From contig JAAUUJ010000029.1 of assembly GCA_012030715.1 (NCBI GenBank), forward strand, positions 1-33,318: a stretch of 33,318 bases of DNA, given 5' to 3'. How positions within the stretch are numbered: position 1 is the first letter of the stretch; each line of letters opens with the position of its first letter. Position numbers and translations under genes: made by a program. This document shows positions 1-6,777 of this stretch, in pieces. The DNA is from Synechococcaceae cyanobacterium SM2_3_1 (lineage in GTDB: Bacteria > Cyanobacteriota > Cyanobacteriia > Thermostichales > Thermostichaceae). The notes under the pieces were generated by a model. The model saw only the letters and a list, made by a program, of their open reading frames with translations. It was not told the origin of the DNA and did not search any database.

Positions 1-2
1 CT

Positions 3-524
3 CGACTTTATCCTGATGAAAGAAAGATGCAAGACATCCAATCTGTTCTTGGCAGGATCATCTTATACGGCGATGAAGGAGATGAAGAGATCCAAGCTGG
101 TGAGATTTTGGGCTATTGGATCACCTGTGATGATCCCGATGAAGTTGTTTACCTAGCCGATCAACTCAACCAAGATTTCTTTGAGACTGTTCAGATTCTC
201 CCTGATTTAGAAGATGAATTTGCTATCTGCCAACCTGCACTCTATATCTCCCAGGTTTTTCTAGAACCACAATGGCGAGGTCATAGCTTAGCTCTAGAGT
301 CTACAGCTTTATACATTCACTTTTTAGCAAATCATGGTTTTATCTTCTTCTCTCCTGCTCCTCCAGGAGTTCGAGAATCACCTGAAAGAGAACGACAGAT
401 TAAACGACTGAGACGATACTGGCGAAAGCTAGGGATCCATCACTACAACCCAGAACATAACGTCATGTGGCAAGCTGGGTGGAGCTACAACGAGTGGCTA
501 GAAAGTCAAGCTCAACGCGACTGA
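3..524 (+). CDS. GNAT-like hypothetical protein, probably 5' partial
   Basis: The reading frame is open from the left window edge; the first ATG is at 27, so the true start may lie outside. From that ATG the product is 165 residues. The middle holds a block (LYISQVFLEPQWRGHSLALE) that matches the beta4-alpha3 core of GNAT acyltransferases, where acetyl-CoA normally binds. It is followed by a charged helix (RQIKRLRRYWRKLGI) and a final strand, as in a family of degenerate GNAT proteins in which the last helix sits next to a Phe/Ile-Pro loop. The usual Q/RxxGxG/A loop is imperfect (QWRGHSLA), so catalysis is uncertain. No substrate can be inferred. The closest downstream genes are on the opposite strand, so it appears to end its own transcript. 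Confidence 0.55.
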   Translation, partial: RLYPDERKMQDIQSVLGRIILYGDEGDEEIQAGEILGYWITCDDPDEVVYLADQLNQDFFETVQILPDLEDEFAICQPALYISQVFLEPQWRGHSLALESTALYIHFLANHGFIFFSPAPPGVRESPERERQIKRLRRYWRKLGIHHYNPEHNVMWQAGWSYNEWLESQAQRD

Positions 525-567
525 ATCTTATAGTAGGACATCATAAGGGAAGATACAGAACAATCCC

Positions 568-891
568 TTACCACTCACTGTGTTCTGTGCAATTCTCAAT
601 CAACAAGAGTTCATCGATGACTTGTCTGATCACCATCCGATCGTTGATCACAAATACTCCCGCCATAGATTCTTCCCTTGAGAGTCGAGCATAAGCAAAG
701 TCAGGCATGGTAGCCCTATCATGAGTCAAGAGGATGCGATCTTGCTCAGCAGCCAAAGCCAAGATGGTCGGATCGTCAGCTTCTCGCAGACCCGTTTCCT
801 GAACTCGCACCAGATCCAGCTCAGGTTGATGGAGGAACAGGCCACGCACGATATCCCCGTTGAAGTTCTCGTCACTCAGAAACCTCAGCAC
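568..891 (-). CDS. DUF5615 PIN-like toxin
   Basis: A 107-residue protein with the hallmarks of the DUF5615 (Mut7-C/PIN-like) family. The N-terminal MLRFLSDENFNGDIVRGL carries the conserved DEN/D motif, and later come EADDPTILALAAEQDRILLTHD and a second Asp-containing strand. These acidic residues form the presumed metal-dependent RNase site of PIN-like toxins. The ATG lies 6 bp downstream of the stop codon of a DUF433 protein on the same strand, which is the standard antitoxin-toxin order. The toxin frame is intact although its antitoxin frame is broken. Toxicity is inferred from the family and not shown here. Confidence 0.85.
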   Translation of the reverse strand: MLRFLSDENFNGDIVRGLFLHQPELDLVRVQETGLREADDPTILALAAEQDRILLTHDRATMPDFAYARLSREESMAGVFVINDRMVIRQVIDELLLIENCTEHSEW

Positions 892-897
892 CTGAAC

Positions 898-1228
898 TCA
901 ACTCCGCTTCTGAGCTAACAACCGAGCTCGGATCTGAGTGAGATCCGGCTGAATCTCAGATAGACGGTGCTGAACCTCCTCAGCTTGTTGCTCTCGTTGC
1001 TCCAAGTAGGCGTTGACCTCTTCTTGATGTCGGAGGTAGTAACCGACGGTGGCATAGATATCGGCTAGGTCCAGGGTTGGGGTAGCGTTGAGCAATAGTC
1101 TCCGCTGCAGCACCATCCTGAAAGGCCCGGATCACGAGCTCTAGGAGCACATGAGACTGGCCCACCCGGATGGCACCGGATTCATCCTGTTGCAGTGGGG
1201 GAGCTTCTTTCTCCAATGTCAGACTCAT
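898..1228 (-). pseudogene. DUF433 antitoxin, frameshifted
   Basis: Two overlapping frames together encode one DUF433 protein of about 109 residues. The first frame runs from ATG 1228 through GAIRVGQSHVLLELVIRAFQ and ETIAQRYP. The second continues as TLDLADIYATVGYYLRHQEE to the stop at 898. The switch lies at about 1074-1083, where one extra base sits next to a run of C (minus strand). Removing it gives 330 bp, exactly 110 codons. DUF433 proteins have a winged-helix-like fold and usually neutralise and autoregulate DUF5615 toxins. The break is either a true mutation, leaving the toxin unpaired, or a sequencing error. Confidence 0.8.
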
Positions 1229-1386
1229 GTTTTGGTCCTAGAGGTGTCTACCTGGGATCCTAGCCCGAAGAGGTTCTGATTGAGGATGGTCGAGCAGAGG
1301 ACCCAATGAACCTAGGCTCCAGCGATGAATCCGTCTGGGTAGACCGCAAGATAGGATCATATGAGCACCAATCGAATCCAATCGCT

Positions 1387-1578
1387 ATGACTCACCCTCA
1401 CCCCAACCAAACCCCTAATACGAGGCAGGCGAAGGAACACATTCCAGATCACCCACTGGCTAAGGGTGCTGGCACAATGGAGGGAGAAGCCTGGGAAGCC
1501 ATCTTGGAAGCGATCCGAAGGGCCAGGGAAGAGGACAGAGAGTATCTGGACAGTCTGACGGATAAGGAGATCCAGTAG
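1387..1578 (+). CDS. small antitoxin-like protein
   Basis: A 63-residue acidic protein if the ATG at 1387 is used; an in-frame ATG at 1306 with a modest GAGGA upstream would give 90 residues. The C-terminal half reads DHPLAKGAGTMEGEAWEAIL and then a Glu/Arg-rich helix ending in DKEIQ. This pattern (HPLxxxxGxxxGExWExxLxxI) resembles small antitoxin-like proteins of cyanobacteria that usually precede a PIN-domain toxin. No toxin follows here: the next gene is an unrelated pair. It could be an orphan antitoxin. The start codon is uncertain and the function is inferred from resemblance only. Confidence 0.45.
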   Translation: MTHPHPNQTPNTRQAKEHIPDHPLAKGAGTMEGEAWEAILEAIRRAREEDREYLDSLTDKEIQ

Positions 1579-1666
1579 ATATGTATTCTCAACAACTCAT
1601 TGCTTATTTAACCTGATACCTGGACCAGGAATCTAGGTCTTGCACAGCTGCACAATAAGGGCACAT

Positions 1667-2068
1667 ATGACCACATCTGTGACACTTCAGCTCCCAGAGA
1701 AGCTTTATCAACGCTTGGTGGCTACCGCTACGGCTACTCAGCAACCCCTTGAGGCTGTGATGCTGAGAGCTCTGCAAGTGGGTAGTCCTCCTGCCTGGGA
1801 TGATGTCCCTGAAGAATTCCAAGCTGATCTCGCGTCTCTGGATCGTCTGGCTGACGATAATCTGTGGCCTATTGCTCGGGGTCAGAAATCGCGAGAGCAG
1901 ATGGAGAGATATGATCTTCTGCTTGAGGCCAATCAAGAGAGAGAGCTCACCGAGGGGGAACGCATGGAGCTCGCAACCTTGAGGATTGAAGCCGATCGGT
2001 TTATGTTGAGGAAGGCCCAAGCTGCCGCCATCTTGCGTTGGAGGGGCCACAACATTCCACCATCATGA
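1667..2068 (+). CDS. small putative ribbon-helix-helix-like protein paired with HNH gene
   Basis: A 133-residue protein. I prefer ATG 1667 (MTTSVTLQLPEKLYQRLVAT) to an upstream in-frame start because AAGGG sits 6-8 bp before it and the N-terminus then begins directly with a strand-helix pattern. That pattern (SVTLQLPEKLYQRL) is typical of ribbon-helix-helix proteins. The rest is Glu/Arg-rich helix with LLEANQERELTEGERMELA. The stop codon overlaps the start of the HNH gene (ATGA), so the two are translationally coupled. Related two-gene units occur in cyanobacteria; whether this is a regulator, an antitoxin-like partner or an accessory of the nuclease is not known to me. Confidence 0.65.
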   Translation: MTTSVTLQLPEKLYQRLVATATATQQPLEAVMLRALQVGSPPAWDDVPEEFQADLASLDRLADDNLWPIARGQKSREQMERYDLLLEANQERELTEGERMELATLRIEADRFMLRKAQAAAILRWRGHNIPPS

Positions 2069-2487
2069 GCACGATCTCAGGGGAGTTACGCTCGCGAATC
2101 TTTAAGGCCGATAGCCATCGTTGCTGCTATTGCCAGACCAGTGAGGCCAACAGTGGCATTCCCTTGACGTTCGACCATATCCATCCCCGCTCGAAAGGTG
2201 GAGCAACCGTATTTGAAAACCTCTGTCTGGCCTGTCGCCCCTGCAATGAGTATAAATCTGATGCTATTGAGGGTCTTGATCCGGTAACTGGGAGCGTGGT
2301 GGCTCTGTTTCACGCTCGTCAGGAGATCTGGAATGATCATTTCACCTGGAGCTCAGATGGGACCAGGGTAGAAGGGATAACCCCAATAGGACGAGCCACG
2401 GTGATTGCCCTGCGCATGAATCATGGGGTTATTGTTGCAGCAAGGAGTCGCTGGGTGTCCAGTGGCTGGCACCCTCCCCAGGATTAA
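2065..2487 (+). CDS. HNH endonuclease
   Basis: A 140-residue protein starting at ATG 2065, which overlaps the preceding stop codon. It contains a complete HNH motif with flanking Zn-binding cysteine pairs: CCYC, then FDHIHPRSKGGATVFENL, then CLACRPCN. The DH and the Asn are the catalytic/metal residues of the beta-beta-alpha fold, and the two CxxC pairs bind structural zinc. The C-terminal part (WSSDGTRVEGITPIGRATVI) is shared by a group of small stand-alone HNH proteins. These may act as DNA nickases or restriction-like enzymes, but the target cannot be read from the sequence. The gene lies outside the integrated element, about 360 bp from its left attachment site. Confidence 0.85.
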   Translation: MSTISGELRSRIFKADSHRCCYCQTSEANSGIPLTFDHIHPRSKGGATVFENLCLACRPCNEYKSDAIEGLDPVTGSVVALFHARQEIWNDHFTWSSDGTRVEGITPIGRATVIALRMNHGVIVAARSRWVSSGWHPPQD

Positions 2488-2490
2488 CTT

Positions 2491-2565
2491 GAGCAGGGGA
2501 CCAGTAAACAAATGCTCAAGCAGCACTCAATCTGGGTAGAGCAGGGGACAGATAGAACCATGCTC
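2491..2565. repeat. two 27-bp direct repeats, each a potential hairpin
   Basis: Copies at 2491-2517 and 2539-2565 share GAGCAGGGGAC at the left and TGCTC at the right. GAGCA and TGCTC are reverse complements, so each copy can also form a 5-bp stem. Seen directly; function unknown. Confidence 0.5.
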
Positions 2566-2580
2566 GCCCCCAATTTAGAT

Positions 2581-2610
2581 GGACTCAAAGGGACTCAAGT
2601 GGACTCTAAA
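2581..2610. repeat. three tandem decamers (GGACTC...)
   Basis: Three consecutive 10-base units begin GGACTCAAAG, GGACTCAAGT and GGACTCTAAA. The spacing of one helical turn would suit a protein-binding site, but no partner gene points to one. Confidence 0.4.
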
Positions 2611-2796
2611 TCTGGTGAAGCTTTGGGTGAAGGTTTTTCAGGTGATGGCTAGAATCCCTGCTAGGATTGACTTCCAGAAACTGCCACAGTGGACTCATAA
2701 TCCCCAGTCCCAAATCTTAGACTAAAACTCGGCCTAAATTTTGCCCTACATCCAGCAACATTGGTTTGGCAACGGCAGTCCTTTGAAGCTACCAAA

Positions 2797-2817
2797 AAGC
2801 CTTGTTCAGTAAGGCTT
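2797..2817 (-). terminator. probable original terminator of tRNA-Phe, now displaced
   Basis: On the minus strand AAGCCTT, a 7-base loop and AAGGCTT form a perfect 7-bp stem that runs directly into a T tract. It lies about 30 bases beyond the 3' end of the tRNA-Phe fragment at 2848-2893. Before the element inserted, this hairpin would have been immediately downstream of the intact tRNA. Insertion moved it 5.2 kb away. Confidence 0.6.
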
Positions 2818-2845
2818 CTAGACGGTAGAATGGGGATTGGACAAG

Positions 2846-2893
2846 GATGCCAGGAACCAGACTTGAACTGGTGACACGAGGATTTTCAGTCCT
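2846..2893 (-). repeat. attL: 48-bp copy of tRNA-Phe 3' part
   Basis: These 48 bases are identical to 8086-8133. They cover the tRNA-Phe sequence from the anticodon stem through the 3' end plus two flanking bases. There is no D arm or 5' acceptor strand here, so this is a tRNA fragment and not a gene. It marks the left junction between the element (2894 onward) and chromosome. Confidence 0.93.
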
Positions 2894-2976
2894 AAGTAGA
2901 ATCCTACCACCACAAGCTTTATTGGTCTAGATATTGAAATCAATACCACTTTGATACCAATTCTATGAACTTAGCT

Positions 2977-3488
2977 CTATTCATCACCTATATTTTGTTG
3001 GTCAAGTGAGTTATCAGGGAGAGGGTATTCAGCCCCCTTACGTTCGGCTTGCATATATAGGCTTATCCATGTCTCTAGGTTAAAGCGTTTCTTCTGAGGG
3101 TCACAGTATTGCCTAAGTTCACCCAGCCTACGGCGACTGATCAGCTTGAACTTATCGAGTACCCTCAATACCTTAGCAATGGACGTAGGATCTTCCTCTC
3201 TGAGAACATAAGCCTCTTCATAGTCTGAAGATGCCTTTACCGTGACTTCAGGGACCGATAGGAAAGCCAAGAAAGCTCTGCCTGCACCTACATCAAGCAG
3301 ATCGAGACCAACAGAGATCTTCTCAATCGTAGGCCAAGAGGTCTGCTCTGCCTTACCTCTGCTGATCCTGCTGATCGTGGCTTGTCAACACCAGAAGCTG
3401 TGAAACCGCTTCTTGAGGGAATCCCCACAAGGAGAAAACTTTGTTTAGCGCTCTGCTCAGCAACACTTGCCATACTCCAACTGGTCAT
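2977..3488 (-). pseudogene. XRE-family (helix-turn-helix) regulator, frame-disrupted
   Basis: Three minus-strand frames read in sequence spell a Cro/CI-type helix-turn-helix. One frame gives WGFPQEAVSQLL (first helix of the motif), a second gives GVDK, and the third gives ATISRISRGK and then WPTIEKISVGLDLLDVG down to the stop at 2977. This matches the usual xxQExxAxLxGVxxxTISRIExGK pattern. The likely start is ATG 3473 (MASVAEQSAKQ) or ATG 3488. The C-terminal 97 residues are a continuous frame with no known domain (EEAYVLREEDPTSIAKVLRV, then a basic helix). At least two indels lie between about 3365 and 3425. It is probably the element's repressor or copy-control protein, and it faces a ribbon-helix-helix gene across a shared control region. 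Confidence 0.6.
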
Positions 3489-3521
3489 GCTAATTGTATT
3501 ACATCGTGATTAGTTGGAGTA
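3473..3521. promoter_or_regulatory. candidate divergent operator (perfect 10-bp inverted repeat)
   Basis: TACTCCAACT at 3473-3482 and AGTTGGAGTA at 3512-3521 are exact reverse complements, 29 bp apart. They sit between the divergent XRE and ribbon-helix-helix genes. Each arm supplies a GGAG close to a start codon (3531 on plus, 3473 on minus), so bound protein could block translation initiation sites or promoters of both genes. Confidence 0.5.
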
Positions 3522-3530
3522 CGTCAACTG

Positions 3531-3719
3531 ATGGCCAGCGAGTATAGCAGCCAGTTGCCGTTAAAGGTTCGTACAGATGACTACGAGGCCCTCAAGCGGC
3601 TAGCCCAGACTCGCAGATCGAGTATGAGTCAGCTTGCTAGGCAGGCAATAGCTGAGTTCTTAGATCGTGAATGTCAAGTTCTAGTCCAAAAATCAGTGGA
3701 GACTTCAGTCTCTAGTTAA
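3531..3719 (+). CDS. ribbon-helix-helix (CopG/Arc-like) DNA-binding protein
   Basis: A 62-residue protein with the pattern LPLKVRTDDYEALKRLAQTR followed by SSMSQLARQAIAEFLDR, a strand-helix-helix arrangement typical of CopG/Arc repressors and plasmid copy-control or antitoxin proteins. The strand would insert in the DNA major groove as a dimer. GGAG lies about 11 bases before the ATG within one arm of a perfect inverted repeat. It faces the decayed XRE gene and precedes the primase-helicase by about 90 bp, so it may control replication or excision of the element. No toxin gene follows it. Confidence 0.75.
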   Translation: MASEYSSQLPLKVRTDDYEALKRLAQTRRSSMSQLARQAIAEFLDRECQVLVQKSVETSVSS

Positions 3720-3809
3720 TTGATCACAAACAACAATAGAGCCCCAATGTCCAGTCAGCATAACTCTGCACTGGAGGCAGATAAACCTATCTTTTAGGAG
3801 AAGTTAAAG

Positions 3810-6050
3810 GTGTTTGATGCAACTCAGTCTAAAACTTATATTGATCGGATCCATTTTAGGGAATGGACTGTTTATTCTGGCATTAGTGAAGAAATTACCG
3901 AAATAAATCTTGAGACCTACGATGACAAGGAGGAAATAGCAGAATTCCTTGGGTGGAAAGGATATGGGGGTAGGGGAGGATGGGTATGCAGAAGCATAGA
4001 CATTGAGAATAATCAATTAACCGGAGTTGGTCAGTTCAAGCCTGACACTCCTTATGAATTTCTTGACAAGTCAACTGCAAAGTACTTATCTCCAAAGAGC
4101 GGATATGATGCTCTGGCATTGAGTATGCCTGACCATAACTATTGGGAAGGGGTGAAAAATGATATATCCCAAACAATACATATCACAGAAGGAGCCAAGA
4201 AAGCAGCCTCACTGCTATCTGAAGGCTACCCTACCCTTGCATTGGTTGGTGTAACTATGTGGCAGAAGGATGGAAAGCTAGTACACAATATCAAGTGTTT
4301 AGTTCAGCCTGGACGAAGGATAATAATCCTATTTGATGCTGACCAGACTTCTAATGAGAAGATACGTTATGAACAATGCAAGCTTGGTAGGAAGCTGACT
4401 GAAAATGGCTGTGATGTATATATTGCATCATGGGATATTGATCTAGGCAAGGGTATTGATGATGTAAAAGTAAACATGGTGCTGACAAGGTAAATGAGAT
4501 TATTAATTCTGCTATGACATTCTCTGATTGGATAGAAAAATATGCGGAGTCAGCAAACAAGCTTGAGAGACGAAAGAATAATAAATCCAAGTCAGAAGAA
4601 GGAAAGAGGGTTCCTCCGCCTAATGTAAGTAAAGTTGCTAGGCAAATAGGAAGTATATACAAGGATAAGCTAGCTAATCTAGATGAGGATGGTTGGTATT
4701 ACTACTCATCAAATAATAAACAAGAGGGTATATGGAATAAGGTAAGTAAGGACGTTATTTGCTCAGAGATAATAATCCCTTTTCTTGAGAAGCTGGGATA
4801 TGAAGATGGGTGGAACTCGACTTATGTACTGGATGTTGCTAAGTACTTGAGCTGGGAGCTGCTCAAGACTGAATGGAATCAAGATCCCAATTATATTGCC
4901 CTTCTTGATGGAGTCCTTGATATATCTACTAGACAGCTACTACCCCACTCACCTCACTATGGCTTTACTTGGGCACTACCTATAACTTGGTCTGAAAGGG
5001 ATAAGGGTTGCGACTGTATACTTAGGTGGCTTAGCTATGTGAGTAATGGTGATGAAATCTTTGTTGACCTGTTATTAGTAGTCTTAGCAGCTATCGTAAG
5101 AGGCAGGACGGACCTACAGGTATACTTCAATATTGTTGGGCCAGGTGCTACAGGCAAGTCTGTCTTTATTAACTTAGCTAAGAAGCTTGTTGGAGAGGAA
5201 AGCACTGCAGTTACTGATCTATATCAACTAGAGAACAATAGATTTGAAACAGCATCACTACTAAATAAGAAGTTGATACTATTTACCTGACCAAGGGGAG
5301 TATAGAGGGAAAGCCGATAGCCTGAAAGCAATAACAGGTCAGGATCCTATAAGGGTTGAGAGGAAGTATGTACAGTCTAACGGTAACCCCGCCACCATTA
5401 AGGCTATGGTGATACTGACAAGTAACTTTCCTACCCAATTTAGTGATCAGTCATCTGGATTAAATCGTAGACGTCTTGTGATTCCCTTCACAAGAGTTGT
5501 ACCCCAGTTTGAGAGAATGGATATTCTCAAAGTCTTTGGGCCTTATCTCGCTTGCTTGCTTGATCTCTTACTGAGAATACCTGACGATCGGATAACAGAG
5601 TTGATTAGTAACATCGATAAGTACGTTCCATCAATACATCAATATAGGAAGGAACACTTGGTAGAGGTCAACCCTTTAGCTAACTGGGTCAATAAATCTA
5701 TAGAACCAGACCCTTATGAAAAATCAGGTATACGTGTCCAGCAGCTCTATGAAAGTTATGTTGACTACTGCGAAAAGAGTAACGAAAAGCCTATTGCACT
5801 TAAAGTCTTCTCTTCAAAGATTATTGACTTACTTATTAACCAACTAAGTTGGGATAACGTAGGTAAGAAGAAGACGGCCCGTAGTAACACAATCACAGGG
5901 ATCATCCTTTCTAAGTCAACTGAGGCTGCCTCAATCATAGATAGTGGAGGATCATGGAAGGTGATGGAAGATGGTGTGGAGGCTGGAAACCCTTCCCAGA
6001 GCGAGTTGTGCAAGGTATGCAGGATAAGCCCAACAAATCTTTCTTTATAG
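3810..6050 (+). pseudogene. DUF3854/D5-type primase-helicase, split by two frameshifts
   Basis: Three consecutive frames form one protein of about 746 residues. Part 1 (GTG 3810, AGGAG nearby) holds a DUF3854/TOPRIM-like domain: HITEGAKKAASLLSEGYPTL supplies the TOPRIM Glu and IIILFDADQ the DxD-like acidic pair. Part 2 (to 5290) contains VGPGATGKSVFINLAKKL, the Walker A of an SF3/D5 helicase. Part 3 carries DQGEYRGKADSLKAITGQDP, ILTSNFPTQF and RRRLVIPF (sensor and arginine-finger region). Break 1 lies near 4476, where one missing base turns NHGADKVNEII into a short stop. Break 2 lies near 5288, one extra base after LILFT. The two indels cancel and total length is divisible by three. Such proteins prime and unwind DNA for plasmid, phage or satellite replication. 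It is inactive as read, unless the breaks are errors. Confidence 0.88.
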
Positions 6051-6194
6051 GAGATACTACCTTCTCATCTCCTCATACCTTAATTTCCCCTTTAGGGAAA
6101 AAATAATTGGAAAAAACCCTCCACATCCTGCACAAACCTTGCCCAGTAGGGTTTTCAGCCTCCATCGATCTTCCACAACCCTCCATCATCCTCC
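5946..6194. repeat. imperfect inverted repeat, arms of about 75 bp
   Basis: The 3' end of the primase-helicase (5946 to about 6020) and the segment 6121-6194 are similar in inverted orientation. Both read GGAGGAT, ATGGA, GGAAGAT, TGGAGGCTG, AAACCCT and TTGTGCA in the same order. The right arm lies at and beyond the stop of the minus-strand unknown gene. Translated on its own strand it gives GG-stop-WRVVED, against GGSWKVMED in the primase, so the two arms are related coding sequence and not just a hairpin. Inside the loop TTTCCC/GGGAAA (6084-6100) forms a small stem. Confidence 0.7.
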
Positions 6195-6608
6195 ATCGGA
6201 CAAGTGGACTGAATGACTGGCCACCAGATCAGAACTATGGGTGGGGATAGTAACGTATGTCTTCTCTTCCAGATCTATCGGGATCTGTATGCCGTACCTT
6301 TCCCCATGGAGATACCTTCCTTGCTCACCAGTGAATCCATAGATACCTGGATCCCGTCTCAGCTTCTGGTATAGCTCAGGAGTCCTGACATAGAACCATC
6401 TGTCCTTGGTGGTGTATATACGTCTAGGCTGGAAGTCCTTGATCCTATATTTGCCAAACCTACTGGCTCTATGGGATTTATCGAATCCCCCATTTGTGAG
6501 CTTTTCTTCCCCATCTTTCACATACCTGATGTTGATGACTATCTCTTTGCCAGTGTCATCGATGTAGGTGTAGGGTTCTCCATGTGATGCCCTGCGTTTC
6601 TTCGGCAT
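6186..6608 (-). CDS. conserved-looking unknown protein of the element
   Basis: From ATG 6608 the product is 140 residues and starts MPKKRRASHGEPYTYIDDTG. An in-frame start at 6755 would add 49 residues, but these look non-conserved (WIYYALLRIQVLG), so the shorter form is preferred. The protein is basic and rich in Tyr and Gly (DRWFYVRTPELYQKLRRDPG, YGFTGEQGRYLHGERYG), suggesting a small DNA- or RNA-binding beta-rich protein. I recognise no domain. It follows the integrase on the same strand (stop-to-start about 170 bp), so it could be an excisionase or accessory factor, but that rests on position alone. Its stop lies in the inverted repeat shared with the primase gene. Confidence 0.55.
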   Translation of the reverse strand: MPKKRRASHGEPYTYIDDTGKEIVINIRYVKDGEEKLTNGGFDKSHRASRFGKYRIKDFQPRRIYTTKDRWFYVRTPELYQKLRRDPGIYGFTGEQGRYLHGERYGIQIPIDLEEKTYVTIPTHSSDLVASHSVHLSDGG

Positions 6609-6777
6609 ATCGATTCCACTTGCTCCCTGGCAGTGACATATGGATCCATGGTAATCCTGACTTTTAGCCAGTTGAGCGTTGAACGTTTCCCTCACCTTTG
6701 TTAGACCTAACACTTGGATCCTGAGCAGAGCATAATAGATCCATATGGATCCCACTACTCACTTTTCTATCTGATGA

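Larger units (their letters stand above)
2488..2845. other. intergenic region with short repeats and a stranded terminator
   Basis: No credible gene. It holds two 27-bp copies of a GAGCA...TGCTC unit (2491-2517 and 2539-2565), three head-to-tail decamers starting GGACTC (2581-2610), a further GGACTCA near 2694, and on the minus strand a terminator-like hairpin (2797-2817). Confidence 0.6.

Noticed and set aside
467-694. 75-residue plus-strand ORF after the GNAT-like gene
   Set aside because: It overlaps both neighbours and has no ribosome-binding site or recognisable sequence.
2491-2610. CRISPR array
   Set aside because: Only two 27-bp copies and three decamers; no regular spacers and no cas genes.
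2846-2893. second tRNA-Phe gene
   Set aside because: Only the 3' part is present; there is no D arm or 5' acceptor strand, so it is an attachment-site fragment.
6084-6100. intrinsic terminator TTTCCC/GGGAAA
   Set aside because: The stem is short and is followed by A on the plus strand and by no T run on the minus strand.
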